Positions 11,069 to 20,989 of a DNA stretch of 64,000 bases are shown piece after piece. The notes beneath the pieces are model-generated. The model did no database searches, had not been told where the DNA came from, and saw only the letters and a program-made list of their open reading frames with translations. Origin of the DNA: Clonostachys chloroleuca (taxonomy: Eukaryota; Ascomycota; Sordariomycetes; Hypocreales; Bionectriaceae); NCBI GenBank assembly GCA_037952775.1, contig JBANAY010000001.1:4712001-4776000 (forward strand), in the 5' to 3' direction. The position numbers and the translations under genes were made by a program. Position 1 is the stretch's first letter, and each line of letters starts with the position of its first letter.

Positions 11069-12120
11069 ATGTCTTCGGTCTTGGGACTCAACATCGCTAC
11101 GCTGCGGGAATGGTACCCTCCAGTGACGAGGGAGAACTGGAGGTTCCTGCTCACCATCTTCCAGTGGACGTATCCCATTGTGAGTTCCCTCCAGAGTCTC
11201 AACAGACAGCCAATTGTCTACATTACCTTGCCTATGTAGCGATACCAGCTTCTCTGGACATTAACTGACGCCTTTCTCGCATTGTAGCTCGGCGCGGCGC
11301 AGTTTGTCACCACGTTCTACCCTATGGGCAAAACATCTGTCACCAGTCGCCTGAACCTGCCCGGCCGCCTGGGCTGGTTCACCATGGAAGTGCCCGGCTT
11401 CCTCACCCTCCTCTACATGATGCGGACCCTGCCCGCCATCCACGGCATCGAGGACCTCCCCTGGCAGAACAAGGTGCTCGCCGGGCTGTTCGTACGTCCA
11501 TCCCGCCCCCCAATCCAACCTGTATGACGTGCACTATCCCGCTGACCAAACCCCACCACACCCTCCCTCCAGGTCATCCATTACCTCTACAGAGCCGTGG
11601 CCTACCCGTTCCTGCAGCCGTCCATCTCGCCCATCCACCTCTCCGTCTGGCAGCCCGCCCTCCTCTTCCAGCTGCTCAACGGCGCCAGCCTGGGGGCTGG
11701 CTGGCCGCCTACGGGCCCACGACCGCCGCCGCGTGGGAGCAGGCCGTGCCCACCCCGCAGTTCGTCGCCGGGGTGACCGTCTTCTACCTGGGGCTGGCGG
11801 GCAACTACTTCCACGACGAGGAGCTGCGCGAGATCCGCCGGAGGGAGAGCCGCAAGGGGAACGCGGCCGCGAAGCACTACCGTATCCCCCAGGCGGGGCT
11901 GTTCAAGTACATGCTGTTCCCGCACTACTTTTGCGAGTGGGTTGAGTGGTTCGGCTTCTGGATGGCCTGCGGCTGGGGGTGCGTGCCCGCGCTGACCTTT
12001 TTGATCAACGAGTTCACCACCATGCTGCCTCGGGCTGTTAGCGGGAAGAGGTGGTATGCGGAGAAGTTTGGCGAGGAGAAGGTTGCGAAGAAGTGGGCTG
12101 TCATCCCGGGTGTCTGGTAA
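11069..12120 (+). CDS. Steroid 5-alpha-reductase family protein (3-oxo-5-alpha-steroid 4-dehydrogenase); apparent frameshift
   Basis: Membrane NADPH-dependent reductase of the SRD5A family (C-terminal steroid dehydrogenase domain). Exons are 11069-11179, 11288-11491 and 11573-12120, with GTGAGT and GTACGT donors. The C-terminal part shows the family signature: NYFHDEELREIRR, YRIPQAGLFKYMLFPHYFCEW, and a hydrophobic segment before a final WYAEKFGEE. Hydrophobic stretches in exons 2 and 3 fit a multi-pass ER protein. The frame breaks inside exon 3: one extra G in the run at 11692-11696 would turn NGASLGA into NGASLGGWLAAYGP and restore a protein of about 287 aa, close to the usual 250-300. Nothing suggests an intron there. 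The exact substrate (sterol, polyprenol or enoyl-CoA-like) cannot be told from sequence. Confidence 0.82.
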
Positions 12121-12475
12121 AGAAGTACCGAGACCGTCAGCATTACATCTCGCCATCTCATCAAGCCTACGACGAGATGCTTAGTGATTGGCCATCAGCG
12201 ACGGGGCGCACTAACGAAGGCTGAGCTGGACAGGCTGAGTCGAAGCTGAACGATCTACTCCGTATGTATCTTGGGTCCATCAGCCGTCTCAGGCATAAGC
12301 CGTGGGAGAAGTCCTACATTAAGAACCAGAGGACCCAGTAGAAAAGCATCGGCTTGGTCCTTAATAAATTAAACGTTATAAACCAGTCCCCTTCCATTGC
12401 ATATCGATTGAATTGGCTTCTTCCACCCCACTACCTATCAGATAGCGCAGATCTCCCGCCTAACGCATCACATCA
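12121..12475. other. Intergenic, tandem gene spacer
   Basis: About 355 bp between two plus-strand genes. It holds an AATAAA-like ATTAAACG context near 12365 and a pyrimidine-rich leader ahead of 12476. I see nothing else. Confidence 0.4.
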
Positions 12476-13386
12476 ATGGACTTCCTCCAAGGCGCGACCC
12501 GCCGGCTGACATCCCTCCTCCAACAACCACCCACAGGACCCCGATTACAGATCCTCTCCGACATCCACCTCGAAGTCGGCGAGCAGTACCGGACCTTCAC
12601 CTTCCCCGCCACCGCGCCCTTCCTCGTCCTCGCCGGCGACACTGGCTACCTGAGCCACTACGATGGCTACCTCGCCTTCCTCGAGGCCCAGGTGACCCGC
12701 TTCGAGCGCGTCTTCCTCGTCCTGGGCAACCACGAATTCTACAAGGGGAGCTACGAGGTGACCATCGAGGCGGCGCAGAAGCTGGAGCGCGAGGCTGCCC
12801 TCCAGGGTAAGGTCGTCCTCCTGCACCGCCGCCGGTGGGACTACGACGGCGACGACGAGAACCTGAAGAACTTGACCATCCTCGGGTGCACGCTGTGGTC
12901 TGCGCTAACGGACGGCTCGCGCGAGATGGTGCAGCTGGCGGTCAGTGACTTCAAGCACATAAGGGACTGGACGGCGCAGCGGCACCACGACACGCACCTC
13001 GAGGAGGCGGCTTGGCTGCGCGGGGAGGTCGAGCGGGTAGCGGGGGAGGAGGAGAAGCGGCAGGTGCTGGTGGTGACGCACCACGCTCCATCGAGGAGGG
13101 GGTCGCGAACCCGCACAAGACAGGGAGCCCGTGGTTTGACGCGTACTCGACCGAGCTGGTGGAGGGAGGGTGGTCGTCGCGGTGGCCTGGGGTGAGGGCG
13201 TGGGTGTTTGGGCACACGCACTACTCGGTCGACTTTGTGCGGCGGGGGATCAGGGTGTATGCGAACCAGAGGGGATACGTGCTCCCGAACAGCACGGACG
13301 AGAAGAGGGAGAGGGAGCAGCTGGAGGGCAAGGTGGAGAGGAAGCCGCATGGGTTTGATCCCGCGGCGAGCGTGCAGCTGTGGTGA
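12476..13386 (+). CDS. Calcineurin-type metallophosphoesterase; apparent frameshift
   Basis: Binuclear-metal phosphoesterase. All family motifs are present in order: SDIHLE (D-x-H, near residue 30), AGDTG (G-D), LGNHEFYKGS (G-N-H-E, near 85), VVTHHAPS (His ligand, near 205) and FGHTHYS (G-H-T-H, near 245). The gene has no introns. The frame shifts just after THHAPS: one extra G in the run at 13098-13102 joins it to VANPHKTGSPWFDAYSTEL and gives about 303 aa. Without it the product would lose the GHTH motif and be inactive. The substrate is unknown. The gene is strongly GC-rich at third positions, like the upstream reductase. Confidence 0.85.
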
Positions 13387-13744
13387 TATATCTGCCTGCG
13401 ATGCTCTCGACGGGAGGGTTGGCAGTGCAGATGGATAGAACCGTTTCTGTAGCCCATCATAGTAGGAAACGAGATTATGACAATTGCCAAGTAACATTAA
13501 TGATTTAATAATATGCCGACATGTCCGCTATGTCTATCTGCCTCGGTGTCGTTGACTCTCCGTCCTCTCCTCGCTCGCCTTGATGCCTGTTGCCGGTCCT
13601 GTTCCGCAAGCGACTTCATGTACAGATAGAAACAGATTGAACGCCCATTCCCATGATCCCGACTCCCTCTTCCAAATAGTATAGACATTTGACATCCAGA
13701 ACCCACGCGCGGCACAAGTCTCACACAGTCCCTTTCGGCTTCCG
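13387..13744. other. Convergent intergenic region
   Basis: About 360 bp between the 3' ends of the phosphoesterase (+) and the J-protein (-). It probably holds both 3' UTRs. No other feature seen. Confidence 0.4.
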
Positions 13745-14922
13745 TTAATCGTACTTTCTGGGCCGCTTCAGCTGATTGATCATATCACATGCTTTTGTGG
13801 GCAACGCATTCGCCTTGGCCATCTCCTCCACGTCCTGGTAGAACCAGCCCTGGGCAGCCTCCTGCTTTCTGCGCTTCACCATGAGCTCGCGCTCGCACTG
13901 ATGTCCGAGCTCGCGAAACCGATTCTCCTCCGCTATTACGTCGAGCCGCGAAAACTGGGCCGCGGTGTAACCCTTGATGTCACCCTCGTTTACGAAGTAG
14001 TTGATCTTGAAATTCGGTGTAACTCGGCCGTATGTGTAGGGGGTGGTGGGTTCTTCAAACACCATGCGTGGTGTTGGCGGGGTCGAGGGTCCGAACGAGA
14101 ACAGGGATGAGAGCATGGGCACGACGAAGAAGAGGATGATGGGGAGGAGGCCGATGAGGTTTTGTAAGGGGTTCTGTTGCTGCTGTGGCTGGCCATTGCC
14201 TCGCGCGTTGCGGGGTCGTGTTTGCGGCCGAGCACCGCCAAACTGATGGACACGAATGCCTGGGCCTCCACCGAAATTGAATACGAATTCGGGTCCTGTA
14301 GAGAAGCACTGGGGTTAATTCATGCTGCGATCCACGGAGATGAAATTGCTCGGGGAATCATCAATCTCTTACCTCCAAAGCCGCCTCCGCCAAAACCGCC
14401 ACCTCCAAAACCACCTCCGCCAAAGCCTCCGCCAAAGAACCGTGCAAACATCTCCTCCGGCGTCAACTCCTCCTCGTACATGCCACCAGCTGGCCTACCG
14501 CCGCCAGCCTGGCGGAACCCGGAGAAGGGGTTCTGCGCCTGTGCACTCTGGAAGCGACTGTCGGGGTCGCCGCCAAACTTGTCGTACTTCTCACGCTTCT
14601 CCTTGTCTCCCAGGATGCCGAACGCGCGGCTGACCATCTTGAAGGCCTCGTCGGCGTGCTCGTGGCCATTCTTGTCGGGGTGGGTGAGGAGCGACTGTTT
14701 CCTGTACGCCTTCTTGATCTCGGTCTCGGTGCACGTCGTCCTGACCGACTCGAGGCCGAGGATGTCGTAGAAGTCTGTGGCGCCGCAGCGGCGGATGCGG
14801 ATGACGGCCGCCTCCTGCTCTACGGTGAACTTGCGGTCCTGGTTGCCCTGCCTGTGCTCGCGGTGCCGTGTGGAAGAGCCATCGCTGGCGTTGGAGCCAG
14901 AGGCCTTTGCGCTGGACATCAA
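13745..14922 (-). CDS. ER membrane J-protein of the Hlj1/DNAJB12-DNAJB14 type
   Basis: Hsp40 co-chaperone that stimulates Hsp70 and in this subfamily acts in ER-associated degradation. Exons on the minus strand are 14922-14373 and 14295-13745, 366 aa (a second Met directly follows the first). The J domain is at about 50-115 (DFYDILGLE, KKAYRKQSLLTHPDKNG with the HPD motif, AFGILGDKEKREKYD). Next come a FARFFGGGF motif and a glycine-rich GGFGGG repeat. A single membrane span follows (LIGLLPIILFFVVPMLSSLF), then a C-terminal DUF1977-like region (YTYGRVTPNFKINYFVN, WFYQDVEEMAKAN). The 77-nt intron sits inside the Gly-rich repeat. Confidence 0.88.
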
Positions 14923-15822
14923 AGACGTGCGTGGGCGGATGCGAGGACCGGTGGATGGATGGATGTGTTGCTAGACGGTGGCGGGCTGCATGTAGGTAGT
15001 CGGGGGAGCGTGTGTCGATGTGATGCAACGGAGAATTGGAAGGTGGAGTAGCGAATGTGAGGAGAGGGCCCGAGCGGGATGTTTTGATCTGACGGTAGGT
15101 GATTTCTGATGGGGTGCTTTTTCCCTCCAACCAGGTGCTGCGCGGATATCGATATTGCGAGGGGCGCAGCGATTCTTCGTGTGCAAAGGGGTAGAGTGAT
15201 TCCTCGAGCGAACAGGAGATGGGCGACGGTTGAGCAATCGGCCCAGGAGCGAGGTGGAATGGGCGATGATGGGGTGTTCTTCTCCAGGATTGGCGGATTA
15301 CGAAAGGACAGGTTGTGATCTCAAACTGCTCCAGCGTCCATTGAGCAGGGTACGTACTAACTTCAGTGCCTGGGCGGACGGTGGAGGCAGTGGAGGGTGT
15401 TAGCCAAGGGTCTTACCTGCAGCGTGGTGGGGCGAGGGGACAGCGCTCGGTGAACACGACTCTGTCAACACTTTCAGCAGGGACCAAACAAACGGTTTCT
15501 GGTAGGATTCTAGTCCAAGTCGCCAAGTAGCATACCTAGGCCTATTGCCATTCCCAGAACGCTTGACTCGATAGAGAGTGGATTGCCACCGACGCCATTC
15601 TAGAACGTGGTGTCCAAATCCAATGCCGCTTATCTTTTGTATCTTATCTTATCTCACGTGATGTGTCGCGCCTCACCTCGTTTCCATCATCCCAAGCAAC
15701 AACCGAACTAAGCAACATTCTAGCGAGGTGAGTATGAGCACGACTGCCTTCGGGACATTAAGCAAAGAAATGAAGGCCTCTAGTACAATTGATCCTCAGA
15801 GGTCATCTCGGCCTATTTATGA
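14923..15822. other. Intergenic: J-protein promoter, then nothing recognised
   Basis: About 900 bp. The first 250-300 bases upstream of the J-protein start are probably its promoter. A TATCTTATCTTATC run lies near 15640. No gene or repeat supported. Confidence 0.4.
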
Positions 15823-16974
15823 CTATCCGCCTATTAAGGAGTACGAGTACGGTTTTAGTTGTTTCAAGTCTTGTCTATGATGCAAGTTTTCTTTCCAGAG
15901 GAATCCGGCCCACCTGTCCGGCCTCTTTGCCATTCTTTTGAAGAGTTTGTCGACCTCGAATGGGCAGTCTTCGTCTGTTTGCACCCGCCTGACGACTGTC
16001 CGCCGCCTTGTCTTCTCCATCCATTTATTCAAAGGCCGAATCAGCGCTGGAGCCCTTTCCTTTTTCTTCTTGATCCTCCGATGGGGCCCCCTGTAAGGTA
16101 TATAAGGCCTCCCGCACACTATATTGATGTCGACTTCGTAGAGTGTCCGATGTGAGGGATCCTGGATACCGAAACGAAGTGGATCGCTCAGAGTGGCCAT
16201 GTCTGTGGGTACGAAGATGTACTGCCTCCGAGCCCCGGCTCTCCGGATCGCTCTGATGGCTTCCTGGCTCATGTCCGCCGCGATTGCTCTGTCGGGCGTG
16301 GCCGGAAGACCGAGATCGAAGACGACATGGTTGTTATGCAGGAACTTCTTGGCTATTATCCTCCAGAACTGGTACAGTTCATCGGCATCTCGGAGGCGTT
16401 GCGTCCCATTGACTACCTCAGGCACAATGGCCACAAATGGGGAGGGACCGGCTCTGCTAAAGGGGGCTGTTAGCACCTTTGAGCACTTCCGCCAGGTCTC
16501 GTCCGAGTCGCGTATTTGTAGATGTACCTTTTAACGATGGCTTCCACGACCGACTGCAGGTTGTTCAACTCCGTTTCATTGACAGGAGTGGTTGAGTTCT
16601 CAATAAAGAGCTGGTTGAAATTGAAAGGAACGCGGAGGATGTTTGTCTTAGCCCCCGCCTCGACCGTGTTGTTTTTCTACAATACAGGATGCAAGAATCA
16701 GCCTTGATTATTCGCTGTGAGTGAAGGACTACACCCAACTCACTTCGAGCAACTTATGCATGCCCTCCCATTTTGTGGGATCTGCTGTATTGGGGTAGTT
16801 GTAGAACTCGCGGAGCTTCTTCGAAGCAGTCTTGTACTCGACGCCGACGAATTGGATATGAGCCTTATCAGGAGGGATGACTACCATCTCGCGCTTGACT
16901 TCAGTGACGCCACGCCACGCGTAAACGGGCGCAAGAATGGTTGAAAGCGTTAGAATACTGAAAAAAAAATGCAT
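15823..16974 (-). CDS. Secreted GH5-like (endoglucanase-fold) protein lacking catalytic residues
   Basis: Exons on the minus strand are 16974-16744, 16676-16528 and 16456-15823, 337 aa, with GTGAGT and GTACAT donors and a GCTAACAG branch region. A signal peptide is clear (MHFFFSILTLSTILAPVYA). The body follows the fungal GH5 endoglucanase pattern: NILRVPFNFNQL (like the TIFRLPVGWQ strand), ELYQFWRIIAKKFLHNNHVVFDL (like FTSLWSQLASKY...VWFGI), and EAIRAIRRAGARRQYIFVP (like AIRNAGATSQFISLPG). Where the family has I-H-N-Y, N-E-P and H-K/Q-Y this protein has VPEV, GLP and VDIN, so the acid/base Glu and nearby His and Asn are gone. The region with the nucleophile Glu is replaced by a Lys/Arg-rich tail. 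It is therefore unlikely to be an active glycosidase and may be a carbohydrate-binding or effector-like pseudoenzyme. Confidence 0.65.
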
Positions 16975-18037
16975 CTTGTCGTCTCTTACACATGGTAGAC
17001 AGGGTGGCAAGCAACCATAAATTCCACCACGAGGAAATCTGGCTGCTTATAGACTTTCTCCCAGTTACGCGGCATTTTTTCCCAAACACGGATTCATGCC
17101 GAAGTTGATTGTTTATTGGTTCGATTCGGGATATATTATTTATTAGAAGATTGCCCAAACTGTAAGTCAAAAAGAAGGTTTGCCCATCACGCGTCGATAA
17201 CCCGAATTTCGAAAACGCGAAAGAGACACTCCGAATTAGGTTCCGCATCTTTGTGTTATCTGGCCTTTTACTTTTGTTTAATACGAAGAATGATGACAAG
17301 ATGAGATCATACCGCGATATAATGACTGGTACCATCGTTATGACATTACAACTCATCGTAGAGGCGACACTTGTAAATGTCACTCTCGAACATCATGATC
17401 TGCCGTCTCCAAGCCTTCCGGTTTTGGAACAGTTCTAGTTTATCATCCGTGAAATAGAATGAAAGAAACGAAAACGTTAAAGAAGGCCGCGGGCCTCGGC
17501 GTGTCGGAGCGGCACCTCGCATATAGCCTAGCTTCGAAGGAGGCGTGTAATTAATCTCAAAAATTCCAAATTCCTCTGACTGGGCACATACACCCTACCA
17601 AGCGAGAATAGGTGAGGACATGGTACCTACGCCTCTTCCACGCTGGGAAACCCGGATCAATCTTCTCTATCTATGTATGTAGTTTAAAATTGGTAGCTAT
17701 ATGTAGACGTCCTTTACCCCATCGAGCGATCTACCGACATTAAACAATAACAACAACAACAACACAACAACAACACATGCCAGCCAATTTCGTCCTGTTA
17801 TTGAGTAAGCTCCAACTACAGCCCGATATAAACTCTAGCCAGATCTCACTAATTGAGTACGAAACGTAGCCGGCCTAGAGAGTCTATACAAACTCCAGTT
17901 ATTTCACCCGGGACTCCGTTAATTGATCGTCATATATTCTCACACATATATCGAGAGCACCATCAAGTGCGCCGTTTAATCGCGAACTTTATCACTCGAT
18001 CAGTGTACGCGATCGGGAGACTCGAAAAGAAAAAACA
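16975..18037. promoter_or_regulatory. Divergent intergenic region between two secreted-protein genes
   Basis: About 1.06 kb separating the minus-strand GH5-like gene and the plus-strand TIL gene, so it carries both promoters. It contains a CAA microsatellite at 17743-17775. No coding frame with recognisable features. Confidence 0.45.
17743..17775. repeat. CAA/AAC microsatellite
   Basis: About eleven AAC-type triplets with two interruptions, in the leader or promoter side of the TIL gene. Confidence 0.85.
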
Positions 18038-18895
18038 ATGAAGGCTCTTCTTTTCCTCCTCCTGGTCGTCCCGGAAGTCTCGGTCTTTGCAATCATGGAC
18101 CCTTCGGACTTTGCAACATACACCACAAGCCGCTACGGACCCCCGCCTGCAGTTGCAACTGCAACCCGCCGCCCAATTAATTGGAGCTACTACAACACCA
18201 TTGAGAAATATCGTCCTATACCGTGGCTCGGCGATACCGGAAAGGACGACCCCAAGTGCATGGTATGTTCTGTCGTCAATGTCTCTCATTTAGTCATCTT
18301 GAGCAGCCGCCACTGATTCTTTGGATGAACTCCGCCCGTTGAAGAAACTCTTCGATCAACAATGGAGCGAATGTGCCATCTCGTGCCCTGCGACCTGTGA
18401 CGAACCAGCCCCTCCCTCTTGCCGAAGAAAATGCAAGCCTGGTTGCGAATGCATGAAGGGCACCGTGCTTAGAAGGGTATTTGCCTTCCGTCGACGGCTC
18501 TCCATGCATGGGAAGATCATTATGTGCTAATTGTCTATTAGACTGGGTATTGCGTTCCGAAATCCAAGTGCAAATGGGATTTTTGGAGAGCGATCCCTGA
18601 TGGATATTATTATTCCGACTTTGAGAGGGCGGGACTGGAAGGGCCAAATGACGGAATTCCACGGCCCGAAGAAGAATCCGAGAACAAGATCGAGGAGAAG
18701 GGCGAGAAGAAGGTCAAGAAGATCAAGAAGAAGATCGAGACGAAGATCGAGGAGAAGGTCGAGGAGATAATAGAGGGAAAGGGTGACGCGGATGAGGATA
18801 ATGTCTCAGAAAACAAGAACGAGAAAGAAACCCAGCAGGGAGAGAACTCACAGGCGAGAGAAGAGAACAAGGACGAAAAGGAAACCAAAGATTAA
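18038..18895 (+). CDS. Secreted trypsin-inhibitor-like (TIL) cysteine-rich protein with charged coiled-coil tail
   Basis: Exons are 18038-18262, 18345-18476 and 18542-18895, 236 aa. The signal peptide is about MKALLFLLLVVPEVSVFA. Spliced exons 1-3 give ten cysteines with TIL spacing: C near residue 74, then WSEC, AISC, PATC, PPSC, RRKC, KPGC, EC, GYC and KSKC. This is the five-disulfide fold of insect and nematode serine-protease inhibitors. The first intron acceptor was chosen (TTGAAG at 18344) because it keeps phase and places the first cysteine at canonical distance; the nearer AGs do not. After the domain a Pro/Glu-rich linker leads to about 85 residues of alternating Lys/Glu (KKVKKIKKKIETKIEEK) likely to form a charged helix. 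Target protease and role are unknown. Confidence 0.65.
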
Positions 18896-19922
18896 AGGGG
18901 TTTCTTTTGAAATGGAACCAGTAGGTATCATATTTTATCAACACTAATTAGTTCAGTGAGCAGGTTATCGCCACGCGTGACAACGCTCCAGAACCAGCTA
19001 TTTAGTCATGTTTATACTGAGTAGTAAGCGCAGCGCATCATTTGCATATTCTAATTTAGCTTGTATGTAGTGTGTTTTGCTTTCTTTTGTTAAACCTGCC
19101 TCTCGTAATCTAACTAATGCCTCAAATCTCTTGGCTTTCAATTAGTGATAACTGATCGGGGTCACTTGAAGTTAGCCTACCTGTCTCGCTGTTCTGATTC
19201 CGTGAGCATGTCTGTTCTGGTAACTCTCCTTTCTTCCTGCTCCAGTCAACTTGTACGTCCCCCCTTTTCAACATGCTGCGTCCCAAACTCCGAGTTTCGA
19301 GCCAACGTCCAGCACCGAGATGGAGTCAAACACTATCCCGGCCCAGCACCTCGGTTTCGCCATGTGCCACCGTCGTCAACCTGAGCCCTAATAAAGGCTT
19401 TGAGGCGTCTCCTAATGGCGCCTCATGGACTTTCACGACACCGGCAACTCCTTGACGACCAACCCAACGCTTGCACGATCTGGCGGTAGAGCAGCGTAAT
19501 TACAACTCTTGCCACTTGTCTGTAAACAGAGCAAAGATCCTCAAAGCATCTTTTACTCTCTCTACCATCACGAGCTTCCGCTAGATGAACCGAATTGGCC
19601 AGACTCTTTTCCCCGTTTAGGGAAACTCATGCACTCCTCGCTGCGGGCAACAAGCGATGCGCAATAAGATGGACTAGGTTGGGGGAGGGGGGCTTATGTT
19701 TACCACATTAGCGTGACATATGAAGAACTCAAGTTCCTGGATTACCATAAAGCAACTAGGCCAAGCTCCTCCTTTGTTATTCTCCGCCATTTCGAGTTAG
19801 CTTTTCCAACACCAGCTGGTATGTACGTAGAACGGGGTCAACTCTCCCCCAACACATCTACTGGATCAGTGCTGACCGAGAGGAGACTTTCTACTTCCTG
19901 CCGTCTCCTTACCTGTTGTAAT
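18896..19922. other. Intergenic, nothing recognised
   Basis: About 1 kb. Frames are short. An in-frame extension of the next gene reaches upstream to 19713 but only from a GTG codon, so I treat it as leader. Confidence 0.4.
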
Positions 19923-20561
19923 ATGGCAACCGAAAGCCCACATATCAATCCTTGCCATCAAGACAACGATTTCGGTCCGTTTGCGTGCATTATGCACACA
20001 TTAATTCGAGATGACCGAGGCCGAAAGAAGAAACTCAACATCACTGTGCGCGACCGCGATATAGTCGTCTGCGTGACAGTCGACGAGTCGAGTGTCCGTG
20101 TCTTGCACCTACAGTGTGTACGTGAGGACACAGTTGCAACAGCGCGAGTCGCTACTGAGCAGCTCTTCGATGAGTTGAAGGTCTTAGATGACAGCAACGC
20201 TACCCTGAAATTTAAGAGAATGGCGCTGATCATGAAAGATGATGTCACGGATATGGTTCATCACGAGTTTCATGAATTTGTCAACGCGCAGGCGGAGAAG
20301 CGCGGCCTCAAGTTTACCTGGATGGAAGGGGGCTATTCACGGGATACATTGCGAGCTATTCGTGATCAGGTATTCTTGGAGCTGAGGTTACGCGAGGGCG
20401 GCAGTCGGGATGCGAAGACGAATCGACGCCATGGAGTTGGTTCAAGGGAATTCAAGGCCAAGGAGCAAGAGGAGCGAAAGCAGCGAAAGGGAAGGAAGGG
20501 GCAAGTAGGACCTTCGAAGGAGGAAAACAGTGCTGCGGAGCCGCAAGCTGGAGAGTTATAA
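19923..20561 (+). CDS. Uncharacterised protein
   Basis: Single-exon frame of 212 aa starting at the ATG in TAATATGGCA. Composition is that of a real soluble protein: a beta-rich first half (LNITVRDRDIVVCVTVDESSVRVLHLQCV), a helical middle (TEQLFDELKVLDDSNATLKFKR), a segment FHEFVNAQAEKRGLKFTWMEGGYSRDTLRAIRDQ, and a basic C-terminal tail (KAKEQEERKQRKGRKGQ) that could be a nuclear or nucleic-acid-contacting region. There is no signal peptide or membrane span. I do not recognise a family. Confidence 0.55.
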   Translation: MATESPHINPCHQDNDFGPFACIMHTLIRDDRGRKKKLNITVRDRDIVVCVTVDESSVRVLHLQCVREDTVATARVATEQLFDELKVLDDSNATLKFKRMALIMKDDVTDMVHHEFHEFVNAQAEKRGLKFTWMEGGYSRDTLRAIRDQVFLELRLREGGSRDAKTNRRHGVGSREFKAKEQEERKQRKGRKGQVGPSKEENSAAEPQAGEL

Positions 20562-20970
20562 ACGCTCTGGTTCGATCTAGTTCCATCTCCGAGACCGATA
20601 CATGGAAAAAGAAGTGATAATGGCTCTAGGAGCCTAGTTAGCGCCTCCCTCTCTTCCACCAAGAACAATGCCTTTGCTCATGATGAGGCGGACGGCGTGA
20701 CGGTCGAAGCTGATGAACCATAGCTGAGGACGGATGGCGATGCACAGCACATGACCCGACACTATGCACCTCATACCGGGGAAATCCGCGGAAAACACAC
20801 TATAGAAGGGATAAGAGGGATCATGGTAATGTACTAGACCCTCTCTAGAATGAAAGGAGCATCGTATTCTTTATGTACTTAAGGTGCCTAAAACTGTGAA
20901 TCCTCTCTAGGCTATTGTAATCCCCGTCAATGGCAGTGTTCTGCATAACCTTACAGTTTAGACCCCCAGT
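20562..20970. other. Convergent intergenic region
   Basis: About 410 bp holding 3' ends of both neighbours. Its right edge overlaps a short tandem duplication (20954-20989). Confidence 0.4.
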
Positions 20971-20989
20971 TTAGACCCCCAGTTTAGCC
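20954..20989. repeat. Tandem duplication, 14-nt unit, at a stop codon
   Basis: The unit CAGTTTAGACCCCC is repeated at the 3' end of the hydrolase gene. Read on the minus strand, the duplication falls on the last codons (KLGV, stop), so the stop falls within the repeat and the second copy lies just beyond it. Confidence 0.75.

Noticed and set aside
11602..12156. 184-codon minus-strand frame
   Set aside because: Antisense to the reductase exon 3, whose plus-strand translation has clear family motifs.
12841..13497. 218-codon minus-strand frame
   Set aside because: Antisense to the phosphoesterase; Arg/Pro/His-rich composition typical of shadow frames in GC-rich genes.
14380..14430. Repeat array in the J-protein gene as a separate element
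   Set aside because: It is the coding sequence of the glycine-rich GGFGGG stretch normal for this type of J-protein.
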